64,000 nucleotides of DNA from Bombyx mori (lineage: Eukaryota > Arthropoda > Insecta > Lepidoptera > Bombycidae): positions 2,301,501 to 2,365,500 of the forward strand of contig NC_085127.1 in assembly GCF_030269925.1 (NCBI RefSeq), in the 5' to 3' direction. The notes below the pieces were generated by a model. That model did no database searches. It saw nothing but the letters and a program-made list of their open reading frames with translations, and was not told the origin of the DNA. Within the stretch, counting starts at the first letter, position 1. Each line of letters opens with the position of its first letter. Below, piece by piece: positions 11,674 to 23,405 of this stretch. Both the position numbers and the translations under genes were made by a program.

Positions 11674-12015
11674 GATGTGTGGTGTCGTGGGACACCGGAT
11701 AGGAACGAAGTTCCTTATTATAAAAATATTAATTTTAAGTTCTACTCGAGGTATAAAGAAAATAATTATTCGGGTATAAATTTCTTATTATGTATTTTTT
11801 TATAAAAATAAAATAAAAACTACTTTATAAAGTTGTCAAATTTATTTTATTCACAATGATTTATAAAAAATATATAATAAAAATATGTTATTTTTTTTAC
11901 GTTATTACAAAGTTAAGTCGTACACTGTGTGCATTATTACTAAAAATCTTACGTTACGGACGTTTTTTCCTGGTTAGGGTACCTCTTCGCATCGTCCCAT
12001 AAAGAACATCGTTCC
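11674..12015 (+). mobile_element. Hairpin-ended repeat, family A, copy A3 (short type)
   Basis: Left end 'gatgtgtggtgtcgtgggac' plus palindrome GGAACGAAGTTCC (11702-11714). The right end is a mutated form 'aaagaacatcgttcc' followed by an A-run. The interior resembles copies A4 and A5 ('aagttctactcgaggtat', 'tcgtacactgtgtgcatta') but part of the middle is missing. It sits in a poly(A) tail on its left. Confidence 0.72.
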
Positions 12016-12018
12016 AAA

Positions 12019-12630
12019 AAAAAAATGAACCAAACTAAATCCCGCACAATATTCAAGCGTATAAAGCCGCGGCCAAAACTTACTATAAATAATATACGCG
12101 GCGGAATAACGTGAATTCCAGTTACAGCGTCGAGCTTCAGACTAGAATTCCTGGCGTTAAGACACAGGGCGGGCTTCAGGCATCCGTTGTAAATCTCGCC
12201 GGCGTTCGTCGGAATGCGGACCTGCTCCGACAACGCGCCACGCCGCATGCAATTAAGTGTAACGCAAAATTGAGGACGATGAAAATTGCACATTTAATAA
12301 TAAATGCTATTTAGATTTTAACGAACGCTTTCGCGGGGGCGACAGAGCGCTCTGAGGTTTTAGTTTCCGCTATGTTTATGCAGTGAATTTGATATACACA
12401 CACAGACAAACAAAATTTAAACACATATATTTTTAGATATATAACATCGTGTAGCAGTTTGGTACCGTTTCGGTGTCGGGAGAGATGTCATTTAAATTAC
12501 TTGGTTCACACTATTTTCACCATAATTGCTATTTCACTGCACCGTCTGTTTTGGTGCAATGCAGTCACTCGTTCTAATTTTTAGCTAGGATAGCTTGTTT
12601 TTCGTGACATTGTGTTTTTTAATGGTAGAC
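12019..12630. other. Stretch without recognised feature
   Basis: It holds a 114-codon minus-strand ORF over 11,949-12,293 that has no motif I recognise and overlaps repeat A3, so I do not call it a gene. The rest is ordinary AT-rich sequence. Confidence 0.4.
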
Positions 12631-12633
12631 CCT

Positions 12634-12835
12634 GACGATGCGAGCGGTAACGACTCGCTTTAGCATCTTATCCACCTCGTTCAGCAATGGGTTGGTACTC
12701 TACATGCGAGTCCGTGGAGCTTCCCTCCTTACTTACCAGGATGACTCTGCCAGTCTTCCACTGCTTCGAAAGCCGTTCTGACTTGAAGCAGGCTTCGAAG
12801 AGTCGCACGAGTCGGTCCCACCCAGTATTCAAGAA
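12634..12835 (-). pseudogene. R1-clade LINE reverse transcriptase fragment
   Basis: The minus strand encodes 'RLFEACFKSERLSKQWKTGR' and then 'VSKEGSSTDS...YQPI', which matches the first RT blocks of R1-clade elements (usual pattern KTGR-KEG-YRPI). In a second frame it continues as 'NEVDKMLKRVVTARIVR'. At least one frameshift and no RT catalytic box are seen. A short, dead piece. Confidence 0.65.
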
Positions 12836-13131
12836 TAAAATACAGACAGGGCCACGTCCTTTCTCCTCATCCTCGACACGGTCGTATGGGTCTCCATCCT
12901 TGCAATGTGTGGAGGGGGCAGACGTCCCACCACCTCTGGGAAGTCCACATCGCGAAGGTGATAGTGGTGGTAGCGGGCGCCCGCACGGTCTGTTCGCGGA
13001 GTTGCGCACCTCGAGAACCCAGTGACCGGTGGACTCATTGGCGCAACGTAAGCGTCGTCATCAACTTGGGACAATATTATCTAACGACTGTATCATCCTA
13101 TAAAACCGTATGTATGGCTGCTTCGTGGCAG

Positions 13132-13449
13132 AAAACACGTCATTTCGGATCCTCCCGATCCACTAACGGTGCTTTTAGGTAGCTCAAGCACCGGTCACCG
13201 TTCTCGTCGAACCCGTCGCATGTGACGAAGGGCTCGACGCTTAAATTAACCCTCAGACACAGCCCACTCAGTTTCTCGCCGGATCTTCTCATTGGGTCGC
13301 GTTTCCGATCCGGAGTTAGATTCTGCGAAGCACGCCTCTTGCTAGGGTTCGTGTTAGCAACGTCGTCAGGTTAGAGCCCCGTGAGCTCACCTACATGTTA
13401 GGGCAAAGCAGAAATAGCCTCTCAAGGCTATCAGCATAGCTAGGAAAAA
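13132..13449 (+). mobile_element. BMC1-like LINE 3' end
   Basis: It starts within the last codons of ORF2 ('acacgtcatttcggatcctc', then the Arg-rich end 'tcgtcgaacccgtcg') and runs through the 3' UTR to 'ataggtaggaaaaaaa'-like sequence. Imperfect 'gtgg(c/t)agaaa' on both sides may be its TSD. Confidence 0.8.
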
Positions 13450-13672
13450 AAGTGGTAGAAATGAACAATACGGTCGTATCTATATGTGTTCACAATTTTC
13501 AGAAATCGATCGAGTTGCAGTTCAGTGGTAATGTCTGGTTTTCGAGACTAAAGGAATTAAGCGAGATACTACAGTTCGCGACGTGTTCGTCAAACATTTA
13601 TTCGTTACTGAGAAAGAGCACGAGATTGGAGCACTAATTTTTCGAAGCCATTATGTACTTTACACGTGTTTT

Positions 13673-13913
13673 ACTGGTGGTAGAACCTCTTGTGAGTTCG
13701 CGCGGATAGGTACCACCACCCTGCCTATTTCTGCCGTGAAGCAGTAATGCATTTCGGTTTGAAGGGTGGGGCAGCCATTGTAACCATACTGAGACCTTAG
13801 AACTTATATCTCAAGGTGGGTGGCGCATTTACGTTGTAAATGTCTATGAGCGCCAGTAATCACTTAACACCAGTTGGGCTCTAAGCTCCTCCACCCATCT
13901 AAGCAATAAAAAA
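13673..13913 (+). mobile_element. Bm1 SINE, headless
   Basis: It starts exactly at 'actggtggtagaacc', the common breakpoint, and runs to 'aagcaataaaaaa'. Low divergence from the other copies. Confidence 0.92.
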
Positions 13914-13919
13914 TATAAA

Positions 13920-14690
13920 AAAGGATACGATGAATATTGAATATTTTGTCTAATTATTGATGGGGCTGATGGGTGACGTAAATTGATAAATAAAATAGGT
14001 ATGTAATGTTTATTTGTTTTTCGAAATATATAAATTAAAACATATATTTTTTAACCTCAACAGAAACTGTGATGGTGAATTCTTTTATAATAACTTGTTT
14101 TATCGTAATCTTCTCTTCAAGGAATTCTCGCAACGTCTAATGGCCTTAAAGTGTAAGCAAATAGTGAATACATCGAGCTTTTAACGTATTTGAATAAGAA
14201 CCTTCTGGAAGCAGAGCTTCGGGTACAAACGGCTGTGTACTTTTGTCTCCCTAAATGTTTAAAGAATTTATAAAATTTGTTTGCGAAAATTTTTGAATTA
14301 AATAATGGTTCTCTTCGTTGGAATATTATTTGTGTTCTTTTCTTATTCTTCTCAGCAACTGGCTTTAATATTTACTTTAATTTACAGATACATTGGCAGA
14401 ATAGAAATAAAAATAATTCCACGAATTCAGATTTAGACTGAAACCAAGAGTTTATTAGTTTGTATTATCAGTCTTATTTACCTGGTATGAAGTGTGATTC
14501 TCGGATACTATAGAAACACAATCTGAATGCCGTCACTCCTTTGGTGACATGAGGTCTAATTATTCGTTATCTATTTTGTTCTAAATTTATTCTTTTAAAT
14601 AAATTTCTAAATTATAATTTGTCTGCAGTTTGTACAGCGCCCCTAGCGACAAAATTTGAGTTAACTTTTACGCTATCGAGAACGTTAAGA
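13920..14690. other. Stretch without recognised feature
   Basis: AT-rich, with no ORF or repeat that I recognise. Confidence 0.45.
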
Positions 14691-14699
14691 AACTCGCAA

Positions 14700-14928
14700 C
14701 AGGCACACTAGAACCACTGCGTGCATCCACAGTGCGTTTCCAGATATCTTTTTCGCCACATACTATCCGGCTTTGGAATGAGCTCCCCTCACAGTGTTTC
14801 CCGAGCGCTATGACATGTTCTTCTTCAAGCGAGGCTTGCGGAACTATTAAACGGTAGGGAACTCACGGTAACTACTCACCATGAGGTGGGCCGTATGCTC
14901 GTCTGCCTACACGGGCAATAAAAAAAAG
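14700..14928 (+). pseudogene. Jockey-type LINE 3' end with C-terminal codons
   Basis: Broken frames give 'ASTVRFQISF', 'HTIRLWNELPSQCFPS' and then a diverged 'FFKRGL', followed by the tail 'ggtaactactcaccatgagg...cgtctgcctacacgggcaataaaa'. This copy links the tail family (11.5, 16.7, 49.2 kb) to a LINE protein. Most of the element is gone. Confidence 0.7.
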
Positions 14929-15559
14929 GTATCGTGATGGGCAAGAAATAAATAACAGTGGTTGTTTTTAATGGTATAAACTAAATCAAGGGTGATGTTT
15001 CAGAAGGGTAAATCTTGGTATTTTACTTGGCTATCGCGAGTTGTAGTCATAGTTGACGCTACTTGTACGGAACAATAAAATAAAAATAAGATATGCCAGA
15101 TCAAATCGTAAAATTAATATGTAATGGGGTAAATCTGACTCAAAATATTTAATAAAAATGAGTGGCAGCCCTATTCGAAAATCCATATTGTACACACAAG
15201 TTTTGTATTTTCCACAACATTTTCCAAACTGAATGCAAATCAACCGGATGTAGTGACAATGCATTTTGATTTTGTATAGTACAGTTTCGAATGAGTGATT
15301 TTGTTACAGTTCTCGAAAATTTATAGTGCGGTATCTACTGTATATGGTTTTAGATTTTTTAAATAGTGAAGACAGCTTTCGCATTAAATCCGTTTTATAT
15401 GTACGAAAAATGACACTAAAAGTAAATACTATGTTCCTTGGAAATCTGAATAAGATATGGGAACGACTTTTTAAACTATCAATAAGATACACAGACAAAA
15501 AAATCAATTTGTAAAGTTTCGGCTTTATTGACGCGTCACTCTAAAACATTTATCACGTA

Positions 15560-15850
15560 TTTTTTTTGGACAGGACGGTTGGGCGAGCATGGACTCAGCC
15601 GGGAGGGATGGGATTTGCTAACAGCTGCCCGAGCGCCTCTGATGGAGACCTAACAACTCAAGGGTAGCTGCTTCGCGAAACTACCGGGTCGGAATCGCGA
15701 TCCGCTGGGAAAATCCGGTGAGACACTCATACGTCGGGTACGGTTATCAGAGTCTCAAAGACTGTTCCTAGTGTTGGAGCTAAAGGCGTCTAATGCAAGA
15801 GTTATTGGATCTAGTGGATCCGTAAGAACATGTTCCTACGTGTTAAAGTA
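15560..15850 (-). mobile_element. BMC1-related LINE 3' end, second subfamily
   Basis: It matches, in reverse, the 17.9-18.3 kb and 53.1-53.4 kb pieces ('ggcgctcgggcagctgttag', 'tagctgcttcgcgaa'). It shares the 'gatccg...ttctcgccgga' block with BMC1-like ends but has a different distal part, so it is a separate jockey-type subfamily. Confidence 0.6.
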
Positions 15851-16315
15851 ACTAAGTAATTTGCGTATTTCACAATTGTTTGTTTCTTATTGGTTTGTTA
15901 ATATTGATTACTCTAAAAATAAAGGAATGCATTAGGGTACGTTTCATTTACGCTGATTTCTAAAAAAAATATTGAACCGATTCTCTAGTGGCGCAGTTTT
16001 GAGACAGTTCCGTGTAGATAGATTTCGTTAAACTATTTGCGGTTCGAGCCAAACTTAAACCAGTAAAACTCTGCAACGGCTCATATTACAGGCTCAAGCG
16101 TTTTAAATGTTTGTGTACAATATTTTTACAGAACTGAACTAATATTAGTCACCCATCAAGCAATAAAATGAACACAAGAAATCGGAGTAGGATTTTAGTG
16201 GATAGTGGTTGCTGTGTAAATAATGTTTATTTAAAAATTTTCTTCCCAAATATCTTCGGCAATAAGAAGAGGATATCGGTTTAAAAAATAATTTTTTTTT
16301 TTCAATATTATATTT

Positions 16316-16444
16316 TCATTTATTCTTTTTCAACTTGGACCAAATGCTGACATTTGTCACCTGCACGGCGCCACCATTTGAAGCACTCCACTCGTAATGA
16401 GGTTTGCCGCAGAACTCACTACACTGCTTGCAGCCAAAGTTAAA
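16316..16444 (-). other. Candidate terminal exon or retrocopy 3' end, Cys-containing, unidentified
   Basis: The minus strand is open for 42 codons from just after an AG (16445-16447 reads TAG on that strand) to a TGA at 16316-16318. The peptide has a CxxCxxxC cluster near its start (Cys at residues 5, 8 and 12), then Gly/Ser/Trp-containing sequence and a basic end 'KLKKNK'. An AATAAA overlaps the stop region and an A-run of 11 follows about 20 bases later. This is the layout of an mRNA 3' end, either a real last exon or a retroposed copy. I do not recognise the protein. An open stretch this short can arise by chance. Confidence 0.25.
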
Positions 16445-16640
16445 CTATTTTAGCAATTTGTTTAGAAGCTTTTCTTTGTAAGGAAAAGACGCCAGTTGTA
16501 ACAGAAAGGCGATGTGTCTCATTGTTGTTTTGATTTGATATTTTCTCGTCACTACGAGCATTTCGTTGTCTTTGGAGACGAATAAAATCTTTGCTGGAGA
16601 TCGATTCATACAATTTTGAGGGGTAGGAACGGATAAGGTT

Positions 16641-16760
16641 CTTTTTTTTTATTGCCCTTGTAGGCAGACGAGCGTACAGCCCACCTGATGGTGAGTAGTT
16701 ACCGTCGCCCATGGACTTCAGCAATGCCAGGGGAAGAGCCAAGCCGCTGCCTACCGCAAC
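16641..16760 (-). mobile_element. LINE 3' tail (family sharing Bm1's end)
   Basis: Reverse complement of the tail with 'aggcagcggcttggctc', 'ggcattgctgaagtccatgg' and 'aagggcaataaaaaaaa'. Only about 120 bp remain. Confidence 0.75.
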
Positions 16761-17420
16761 GGTGTCTATCTGGTTTCAAGTCGTTGCCGGGGCTTGTAGC
16801 GCTGTTGACACCAATCATGAGTGTAGATATACGACAAAGGGAAGATCCTCCACCGAGCGGGTGATATTGCTCGGTAGACCGACGGTCCGAATGTTGTTGT
16901 TCGGAACTTGTATATATGCAAGCTTATCTTGAAAATGTCGTAAGCGAGATTTAGGCATCTGTCAATTATCTTGTGTTGTTTGAAGGCTACCCGCCACATG
17001 AGAAATCAGTTCGGCGTTTTATTTGCATAACGATTTTCTGTACGCAGCGATGTAATGCGATTTATAAATCTACAAAAGACAATATTATGTTCTCTCACAG
17101 TCTCAAGTATAATCCTCCGAATTTGTAACGGGTCCTTCCTAACAAATACTAGCTTCAGTGACCGCGCTTTATGCTAAGGGTCTTAAATAAAATTTCTCGA
17201 GTTTTCCTTTGAATACGAAATGAGTTCGGGTTATAAAATAGATCGTTATACACAGAATTGTCTAAACAAGACCCCGGCTTTGCGTGCAGGATAAAACACA
17301 CGAGCTGTCACGGACATTGCTTGTCTAAAATTTGGATGTGGTATTCATTTATATTTCCAACTATTTACCGCCATGCCGTTCTCATGTTACTGGTTAATTT
17401 GATTGATTCCAATTAAGTTT

Positions 17421-17663
17421 ACCGATGGTAGGACGTCTTGTGAGTGCGCACGGGTAGGTACCAACCACCACCTGCCTATTTCTTCCGTGAAGCAGTAATG
17501 CGTTTAGGTTTTAAGTGCCGGGCAAGCGTTGTACTGTAAAAACTGAGACCTTGGAACTCATATCCCAAAATGGGTGGCGGTATTTACGTTGTAGATTTTT
17601 TGGCCCGTTAACCACTTAACATCAGGTGGGCCGTGAGCTCCTCTCTAGCCATCTAAGCAATAA
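17421..17663 (+). mobile_element. Bm1 SINE, headless, diverged
   Basis: It starts at 'accgatggtaggacg', with several small indels and substitutions in the body, and ends 'atctaagcaataagca'. Older than its neighbours by its divergence. Confidence 0.87.
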
Positions 17664-17904
17664 GCAACTTATAAAAAAAGGTGAATTTGAAAGATTCATC
17701 TGTTTATATATTTATATAATTAAATATCTCATAACTATTTTATTGTGATCCCCAAATTCGAAGTATCCGCGGTCTAAAAGCGTAGATGGCCTAATAATCT
17801 CGTTTACTATAATTGTTGTTATTGAATACGTACCTAATGATTGCTCATAAGGAGCTTGCAGCACATAAAGCATACTTATGAACGCGGAATCGCCTTATCG
17901 TTAC

Positions 17905-18330
17905 CGCCGCTGACTGCTCCTCGAATCCTGATCATGCAGGAGCTAGTTGCCGTCGACGCCTTAGACATGTCCTTACGGATCCATCAGATCAAATAACCTT
18001 TGCATTAGACGTCTTCAGCTCTAATACTAGGAGCAGGCTTAGGGACCTCGGTAACCGTACTCGTCGAACTCGACAAAGAGGTCGATGTGCAACCTAACCC
18101 ATGCATCAGCCCGCTGAGTTTCTCGCCGGATCTTCTCAGCGGGTCGCGATTCCGATCCGGTAGTAGATTCATACGTGAAGCAGTTGCTCTTGAGTTGTTA
18201 GGTATCCTTCGGAGGCGCTCGGGCAGCTGTTAGCAAACCCCACCCCTCCTTCTGAGCCTTTGCTCGCCCATCTGTCCTGGTGAAACTGGAAAGGTCTCAG
18301 GGCGACCAGTAATCCTTAAAATATAAAAAA
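17905..18330 (+). mobile_element. BMC1-related LINE 3' end, second subfamily
   Basis: It has a degraded ORF2 end ('cttacggatccatcagatc') and then 'cagcccgctgagtttctcgc', 'ttcggaggcgctcgggcag' and a long distal part ending in 'taatccttaaaatataaaaa'. The distal part is absent from the 24-29 kb element. Confidence 0.65.
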
Positions 18331-18475
18331 AAAACTTATTAACGCGCATTTACTAGTGATAGGGCAAATTTGGGGGAACGTACAGGTAAAACTCTATTCT
18401 GTTTATTTTGGGCATGAAGCAGACGGGAAACCGTTATCCTGTATAATTGAAATGGTTAACCAAGGTATGAAATGT

Positions 18476-18620
18476 TTATTTATTTATTTATTTATAACTT
18501 CATATACTAGAAAGTATAAAGGCGGACTTCATGCTATAGGCATTCTCTAACAGTCTACCTTAGGGGAGTGCAGAGATGAACCTTGGTAGGTGTAGTGTGA
18601 TAGTGATATTACTTAAACAT
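18476..18620 (-). mobile_element. LINE 3' tail, CR1-like
   Basis: A (TTTA)n run at 18,477-18,495 is followed by 'ataaaggcggacttcatgct' and 'ggcattctctaacagtctac', a tail seen widely at moth LINE ends. It is read from the minus strand. Confidence 0.5.
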
Positions 18621-19195
18621 ATGTGTATATATAACATACATAATATTTATAGATACAAATACTCGTATTTAAATAAATACATATACATAATATATACCTA
18701 TATAAAAACATATATAAACAAATATTATCAATTAGATGTTTAAATGTTCATGTCGTGATGAATGATAAACACTAATTGTTTGATAATTCATTCACTATCT
18801 TGGCGGTTCAATTGTGAATGCTCTACCGGATGCAGTGAGAAGTGCTCCAATTTTAAATTGTTTGAAAAGAATGGTGAAGCAACACTACTTATCTGATTAG
18901 TGCTGTTTGTTTGCATCATTATCATTTATCATTTCCATACTGTTGATTTATTATGTGTATGTAAGTATATTAGTATGTATTGTATGTAAGTATGTATATT
19001 GGTATGTAAATCAGTTAGCTATATATTTCATATTATATGTAAACGGTATATATCTGTTTATTGTATGCTACGAATAAATAAGACTTATTATTTATTTGTA
19101 GATTGTATGTATATATTTTCTATAATAATGTATTGTCTTTAGTACACAGCAACATACCTGCTATATTTTTATATTTTCCAGAATTTCGGTAAATT

Positions 19196-19334
19196 AAACG
19201 GTTGTCTGGAAGAGATCGCTTAATAAGACCGCCTATTGTACAAATGTATCTGCTTTTTGACTGTTTTTTGAATGTAAATTGTGTTTTCGTGTGCAATAAA
19301 GTGTATTCTCTCTCTCTCTCTCTCTCTCTCTCAT
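19196..19334 (+). mobile_element. CR1-like LINE 3' tail with (CT)n microsatellite
   Basis: 'ggttgtctggaagagatcgc' followed by 'gcaataaagtgtattctctc'; the run of CT repeats occupies about 19,307-19,334. The same tail occurs at 8.16 and 39.52 kb. Confidence 0.7.
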
Positions 19335-19730
19335 ACTAAGCACTAGTGGGACTGCAAATTCATTGGCCTGTCAAGTACCCAAAAATTCCCATTCCCAGCA
19401 TATCCATTACAAAAGGTTTCGCTGATCTGAAGACTGAAGTAAGACACGTATTGACCGTTTATTCTCATACGCAGCCCACTGTTTAAGCCCGCCCGAAAAT
19501 GTCGACCCGTGCCCCGCATGTCACACTAATTCCTACCCGCGAATTCTCTTGAATAATAAAAAAATATATATCAGTGAACTCTTGTAGCTTGTTTTCCATT
19601 GACTTATGTCAGTGTAATGCTTTTGAACACAAAAATACGTCACGTACATTTGAAAAAGGCAAGTAAGTGAAAAGCCGAAAGATTGTGGCTTAGTGGGTGC
19701 GATGATGATGTATTCTATTATAATTACCTA

Positions 19731-20020
19731 CTAGCTGACCCAGCAAACTTTTTAGTGCCTCAATCGATAAATAAAAGACCTAAGCTGTTGTATAAAATAA
19801 ACTTAAAACAAACAAAAGGTATCCGTCCGCCGGGGGACACATCAAAGGAAAAACAAAATTGTTATTTTTATTAAATTTCGAGCATTTTCATATTTATCTA
19901 CCTTTTAAACCTTCTCTGGACTTCCACAAACAATTTAAGACCAAAATTAGCCAAATCGGTCCAGCCGTTCTCGAGTTTTAGCGAGACTAACGAACAGCAA
20001 TTCATTTTTACATAGATAGA
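19731..20020 (+). repeat. Interspersed moth repeat ('ctagctgaccc' type)
   Basis: It starts 'ctagctgacccagcaaactt' and contains 'cttctctggacttccacaaa' and 'gttttagcgagactaacgaa', ending in 'catagatagaagat'. A reverse copy lies at 22.4-22.7 kb and a deleted copy at 38.6 kb. Non-coding; class undetermined. Confidence 0.65.
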
Positions 20021-20384
20021 AGATAGAAGATTAACTATTAACTAGTTTAATATTCACCTGCTGATAATTCATACGTCGATATATTCTGTTGGACCTAGAA
20101 GAGCTTAATTATAAAATACATATAATTTTACAAATTAACAAATAAAACTGTTGCACAATGCGGTTACTGTGATTTCCGTCTAGATTTTTGCACATTTTTG
20201 GATACTATTGAGAGAGCGTGATTTTAATTTAGTTTCATTGACAGATAAACGGTCAGTTCAAAGGATACCAATGTTATTAACAATATCAATTGCCAATTAG
20301 CCTCCAACGTAAACAACGGCCTTGATAAATGAATTCTTACGAACGAACGAACTTCTCTTCTCGATGTTTCTAGAGCGCTATGAC

Positions 20385-21498
20385 TTTTTTTTTTTTTTTT
20401 TTTTTTTTCCTACCTAAGCTGAGAGCCTTGAGAGGCTATGTCAGCGTAACCCTAACTTTTGTAGGTGAGCTCACGGGGCTCAAACCTGATGACGTTGCTA
20501 ACACGAACCCTAGCAAGAGCCGTGCTTCGCAGAATCTACCACCGGATCGGAAACGCGACCCACTGAGAAGATCCGGCGAGAAACTCAGTGGGCTGTGTCT
20601 GGGAGTTAATTTACTCGTCGAGCCCTTCGTCGCAAGCGACGGGTTCGACGAGAACGGTGACCGGTGCTTGAAGTACCTAGAAGCACCGTTAGTGGATCGG
20701 GAGGATCCGAGATGACGTGTTTTGGGCGACGTCGACTGCTTTCCATTCTGTTCGCAGGATCGGGAATGTAGTTACCGGCGGCCACGATGAGAGGGTTCTC
20801 GTGTCGTGCCGCTTTATCGAAGTGGCGCGTAGACGCCGACTGCATATACTTACTGGTGGACTCTAAGTCCAGGTCGTCAAGGAGGTCGACGTTCCTGACG
20901 AACCACGGGGCTCCGACGGCTATCCTGCAAAAACGGGATTGAATGACTTGGAAGGATTTTAAGTGTATGCGGGCCGCGTGAGCAAACACTACACTTGCAT
21001 AGGTCATGACGGGGCGTATGCAAGTTTTGTAGAGTGTCACCTTATTTCTAAGGGACATTTTACTTCGCCTACATATCATCGGGTAGAGACGTCCTAGAAT
21101 GAAGGCGGCACGGTCGCGTACCGTCTTGATGTGGGGGCGGAATGTCATCCTACTGTCGAGGGTGACGCCTAAATATTTGACCTTCGGGGCCCACGGTATG
21201 GGCTGGTCGAACATCGTGATTGGGCGAACGGCGGGGGCGGGGTTATTGACGCGCCTAGTCGGGAGGGGGATGCTCAGCGTGGTGTTCGGAGGGCGACCCC
21301 TTTTGAAGAGCACCGCTGTGCTTTTCGTGGGGTTGATGTCGATGCGCCACTTCCGGAACCACTGTCCCATGGTGGTAGCCGCGGTCTGAAGTCGTCGATG
21401 AAGCAACGCCTTCTTCCTACACGAGTAGTAGATGGCGGTGTCATCGGCGAAGAGCGCCAGATGGGTCTCCGGAGACCGGGGTATATCGTTGATATACA
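20385..21498 (-). mobile_element. BMC1-like LINE, 5'-truncated insertion
   Basis: Poly(A) appears as an about 24-base T-run at 20,385. An 11-bp target duplication AGCGCTATGAC lies at 20,374-20,384 and 21,499-21,509. The insertion split an older LINE 3' end whose halves are visible on both sides. It contains the 3' UTR and the last 297 codons of ORF2. Confidence 0.92.
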
Positions 21499-21499
21499 A
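20606..21499 (-). pseudogene. Reverse transcriptase C-terminal part of truncated BMC1-like LINE
   Basis: A single open frame of 297 codons starts at 'LYINDIP' just before the RT catalytic box 'FADDTAIYY'. It goes on through 'VKYLGVTLDSRMTF' and 'NKVTLYKTCIRPVMTYASVV' to an Arg-rich end. It lacks the endonuclease and most RT blocks because of the 5' truncation, so it can encode no working enzyme, although no stop has accumulated. It differs from the copy at 42.07-42.96 kb at only 8 of 297 residues, which suggests both inserted recently. Confidence 0.92.
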
Positions 21500-21630
21500 G
21501 CGCTATGACGTCTCTTTCCTCAAACTTTAGGGACAGTACTCACAGATAGACAGTTCTAGCAATGCTAACATTGTTAACAACGGTAACCACTAGCCATTAC
21601 GTAGACCGTATGCTCGTCTGCTATGCTTTC
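21500..21630 (+). mobile_element. Older LINE 3' end interrupted by the BMC1-like insertion
   Basis: Before interruption the sequence read through 'gaacttctcttctcgatgtt...agcgctatgac' (20,340-20,384) into 'gtctctttcctcaaac' and '...acggtaaccactagcc...cgtatgctcgtctgc'. That is the diverged tail of the same LINE family as at 14.7-14.9 kb. Confidence 0.6.
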
Positions 21631-21716
21631 CTCAAGTACCAATTACAAAGTGTCGACTCAACCGCATAAACGACACACGGATGTATAGCATACAAACAAA
21701 CAAGACTACAAACATT

Positions 21717-21893
21717 GCCCACTGAGTTTCTCGCCGGATCTTCTCAGTGGGTCGCGTTTCCGATCCGGTGGTAGATTCTGCGAAGCACTGCTCTTGCTAG
21801 GGTTCATGTTATCAACACTCCCGGCTTGAGCAGCGTGAGCTCACACACAAGGCGAAGCTGAAATAGCCTCTCATAGCTATCAGCATAGGTAGG
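21717..21893 (+). mobile_element. BMC1-like LINE 3' UTR, solo
   Basis: 'gcccactgagtttctcgccg' to 'tcagcataggtaggcaacaa', then an A-run. No coding sequence remains. Confidence 0.82.
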
Positions 21894-22375
21894 CAACAAA
21901 AAAACATTCATGAAATTTGTTAAAAGATGTCTGGTATTGGTTGTAAAGCTACGACAACTGATGCTGCTACAGCTGATTGTAAGTTATATTTTTCGTTTTT
22001 TGACGAATATGAGATGCGAGAGAAAGGCAAAAGTTTGCGTATTCCATAACTATCCTAAACAAACAAACAGATAAACGATTTCAGAGCGTGGGTACATAGT
22101 GAAAATCTTTCTTCAAAAAATACGTTTAGTACGTTATATTTTTAACCGTATGAAATAAAATGGGCTCACTGTGATATATATATATGTGTTTTGTTTTATA
22201 TATATATGTGTGTTGTAATTATTTATTATTTCGTATATTGTAATATCTAAGTCCAATGATGGAAATTCGGCTACAGCCGTTGAAATCTCAAGATTTCGAT
22301 TAATTTTACATATTACGCGTACTCTTTGATTTTGTTATAATATTTGTTATCTATAAATATAGTTATATAAAATAA

Positions 22376-22676
22376 AAATGAATTGATGTTCGTTAGTCTC
22401 GCTAAAACTTGAAAACGGCTCCACTGATTTGGCTAATTTTCGTCTTAAATTATTTGTGGAAGTCCAGAGAAGGTTTAAAAGGTAGATAAAAATATGAAAA
22501 TAGAAATATAAAATGCTCGGAATTCAATAAAAATAACAATTTTGTTTTTCCTTTGATGTGTCCCCCGTCGGACGGATTCCTTTTGTTTGTTTTAAGTTTA
22601 TTTTATACAAAAGTTTAGGTCTTTTATTTATCGATTGAGGCACTACGAAGTCTGCCGTGTCAGCTAGTAAAATTAT
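22376..22676 (-). repeat. Interspersed moth repeat ('ctagctgaccc' type), reverse copy
   Basis: It matches the 19.73 kb repeat in reverse complement, for example 'gttcgttagtctcgctaaaa', 'tgtggaagtccagagaaggt' and 'tttatttatcgattgaggca'. The two lie about 2.4 kb apart in inverted orientation. Confidence 0.68.
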
Positions 22677-23400
22677 AAAATATTCTAAAAGCTGAAATGA
22701 TAAATACGTAAAAATATCTTAATAAACTCACAACTCAAGATATCCGATGAGAATACCAGCTGCTTACAGTCTCTACAAGTTACTTCACTCGGGAGACAAC
22801 AGTAAATTGCAATAACGCACTAAACGCCTTACAGTTACAGCGAAGTTCAATATAGATTTGGTTCTATAAAAAGGATTGGGAAGTGAGCTTCGATTGCTAC
22901 GTGTGTCCATAAAGTCCCGGCCCCGCCACTGGCGCGGACAGCTGCTTGATTTAAAACCTCTCGTATAAAGGAAGCGCGCTGGTTTTATGGCCGCACTAAC
23001 GTCAAAAAACTTCCTGTGTCTGCTTAAATTCTCGGTAAATAAGTTTTTAAAATAAATGCCTTTGGAGACTACAGTCTGATTGTGTAGTTGTGTAGCATAA
23101 CAATATACGGTAAACAGTAACGTATATTGTTGCTTGGGTAAGGTTTGTTGAAGAACCGGTTTTAGTGGGTTGAATTCTGAAATGTCACGCCAACGTCACC
23201 CAATGTGTAAGTGAAGGCCCGACGATTTCCTTCTAATCCATATAAACTAATTCGCTACCGTTAAATGCCTAACGTTTATATATTTCACTTTAATGTTGTA
23301 AAAGTGAAAGTTTGTATGTTTGTTACTTATTCACATAAAAACGTTTCAAAAGATTTGGATAATATTTCACACAAACATAATTTGTAACTCAGATGACACA
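22677..23400. other. Stretch without recognised gene
   Basis: Near 22,900 there is a slightly GC-richer patch ('aagtcccggccccgccactg') without any ORF or motif I can place. The rest is AT-rich. Confidence 0.4.
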
Positions 23401-23405
23401 CGTTG

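Noticed and set aside
11674..12015. Hammerhead ribozyme or retrozyme in the hairpin-ended repeats
   Set aside because: The conserved CTGATGA and GAAA core motifs are not present in the expected positions.
11949..12293. 114-codon minus-strand ORF
   Set aside because: It overlaps the end of hairpin repeat A3, has no recognisable domain, and its codon use is not convincing.
20385..20408. Transcription terminator T-run
   Set aside because: It is the complement of the poly(A) tail of the inserted LINE, as the 11-bp TSD beside it shows.
21099..21389. 96-codon plus-strand ORF, and its twin at 42,560-42,850
   Set aside because: Antisense shadows of the LINE reverse transcriptase; identical by descent of the element.
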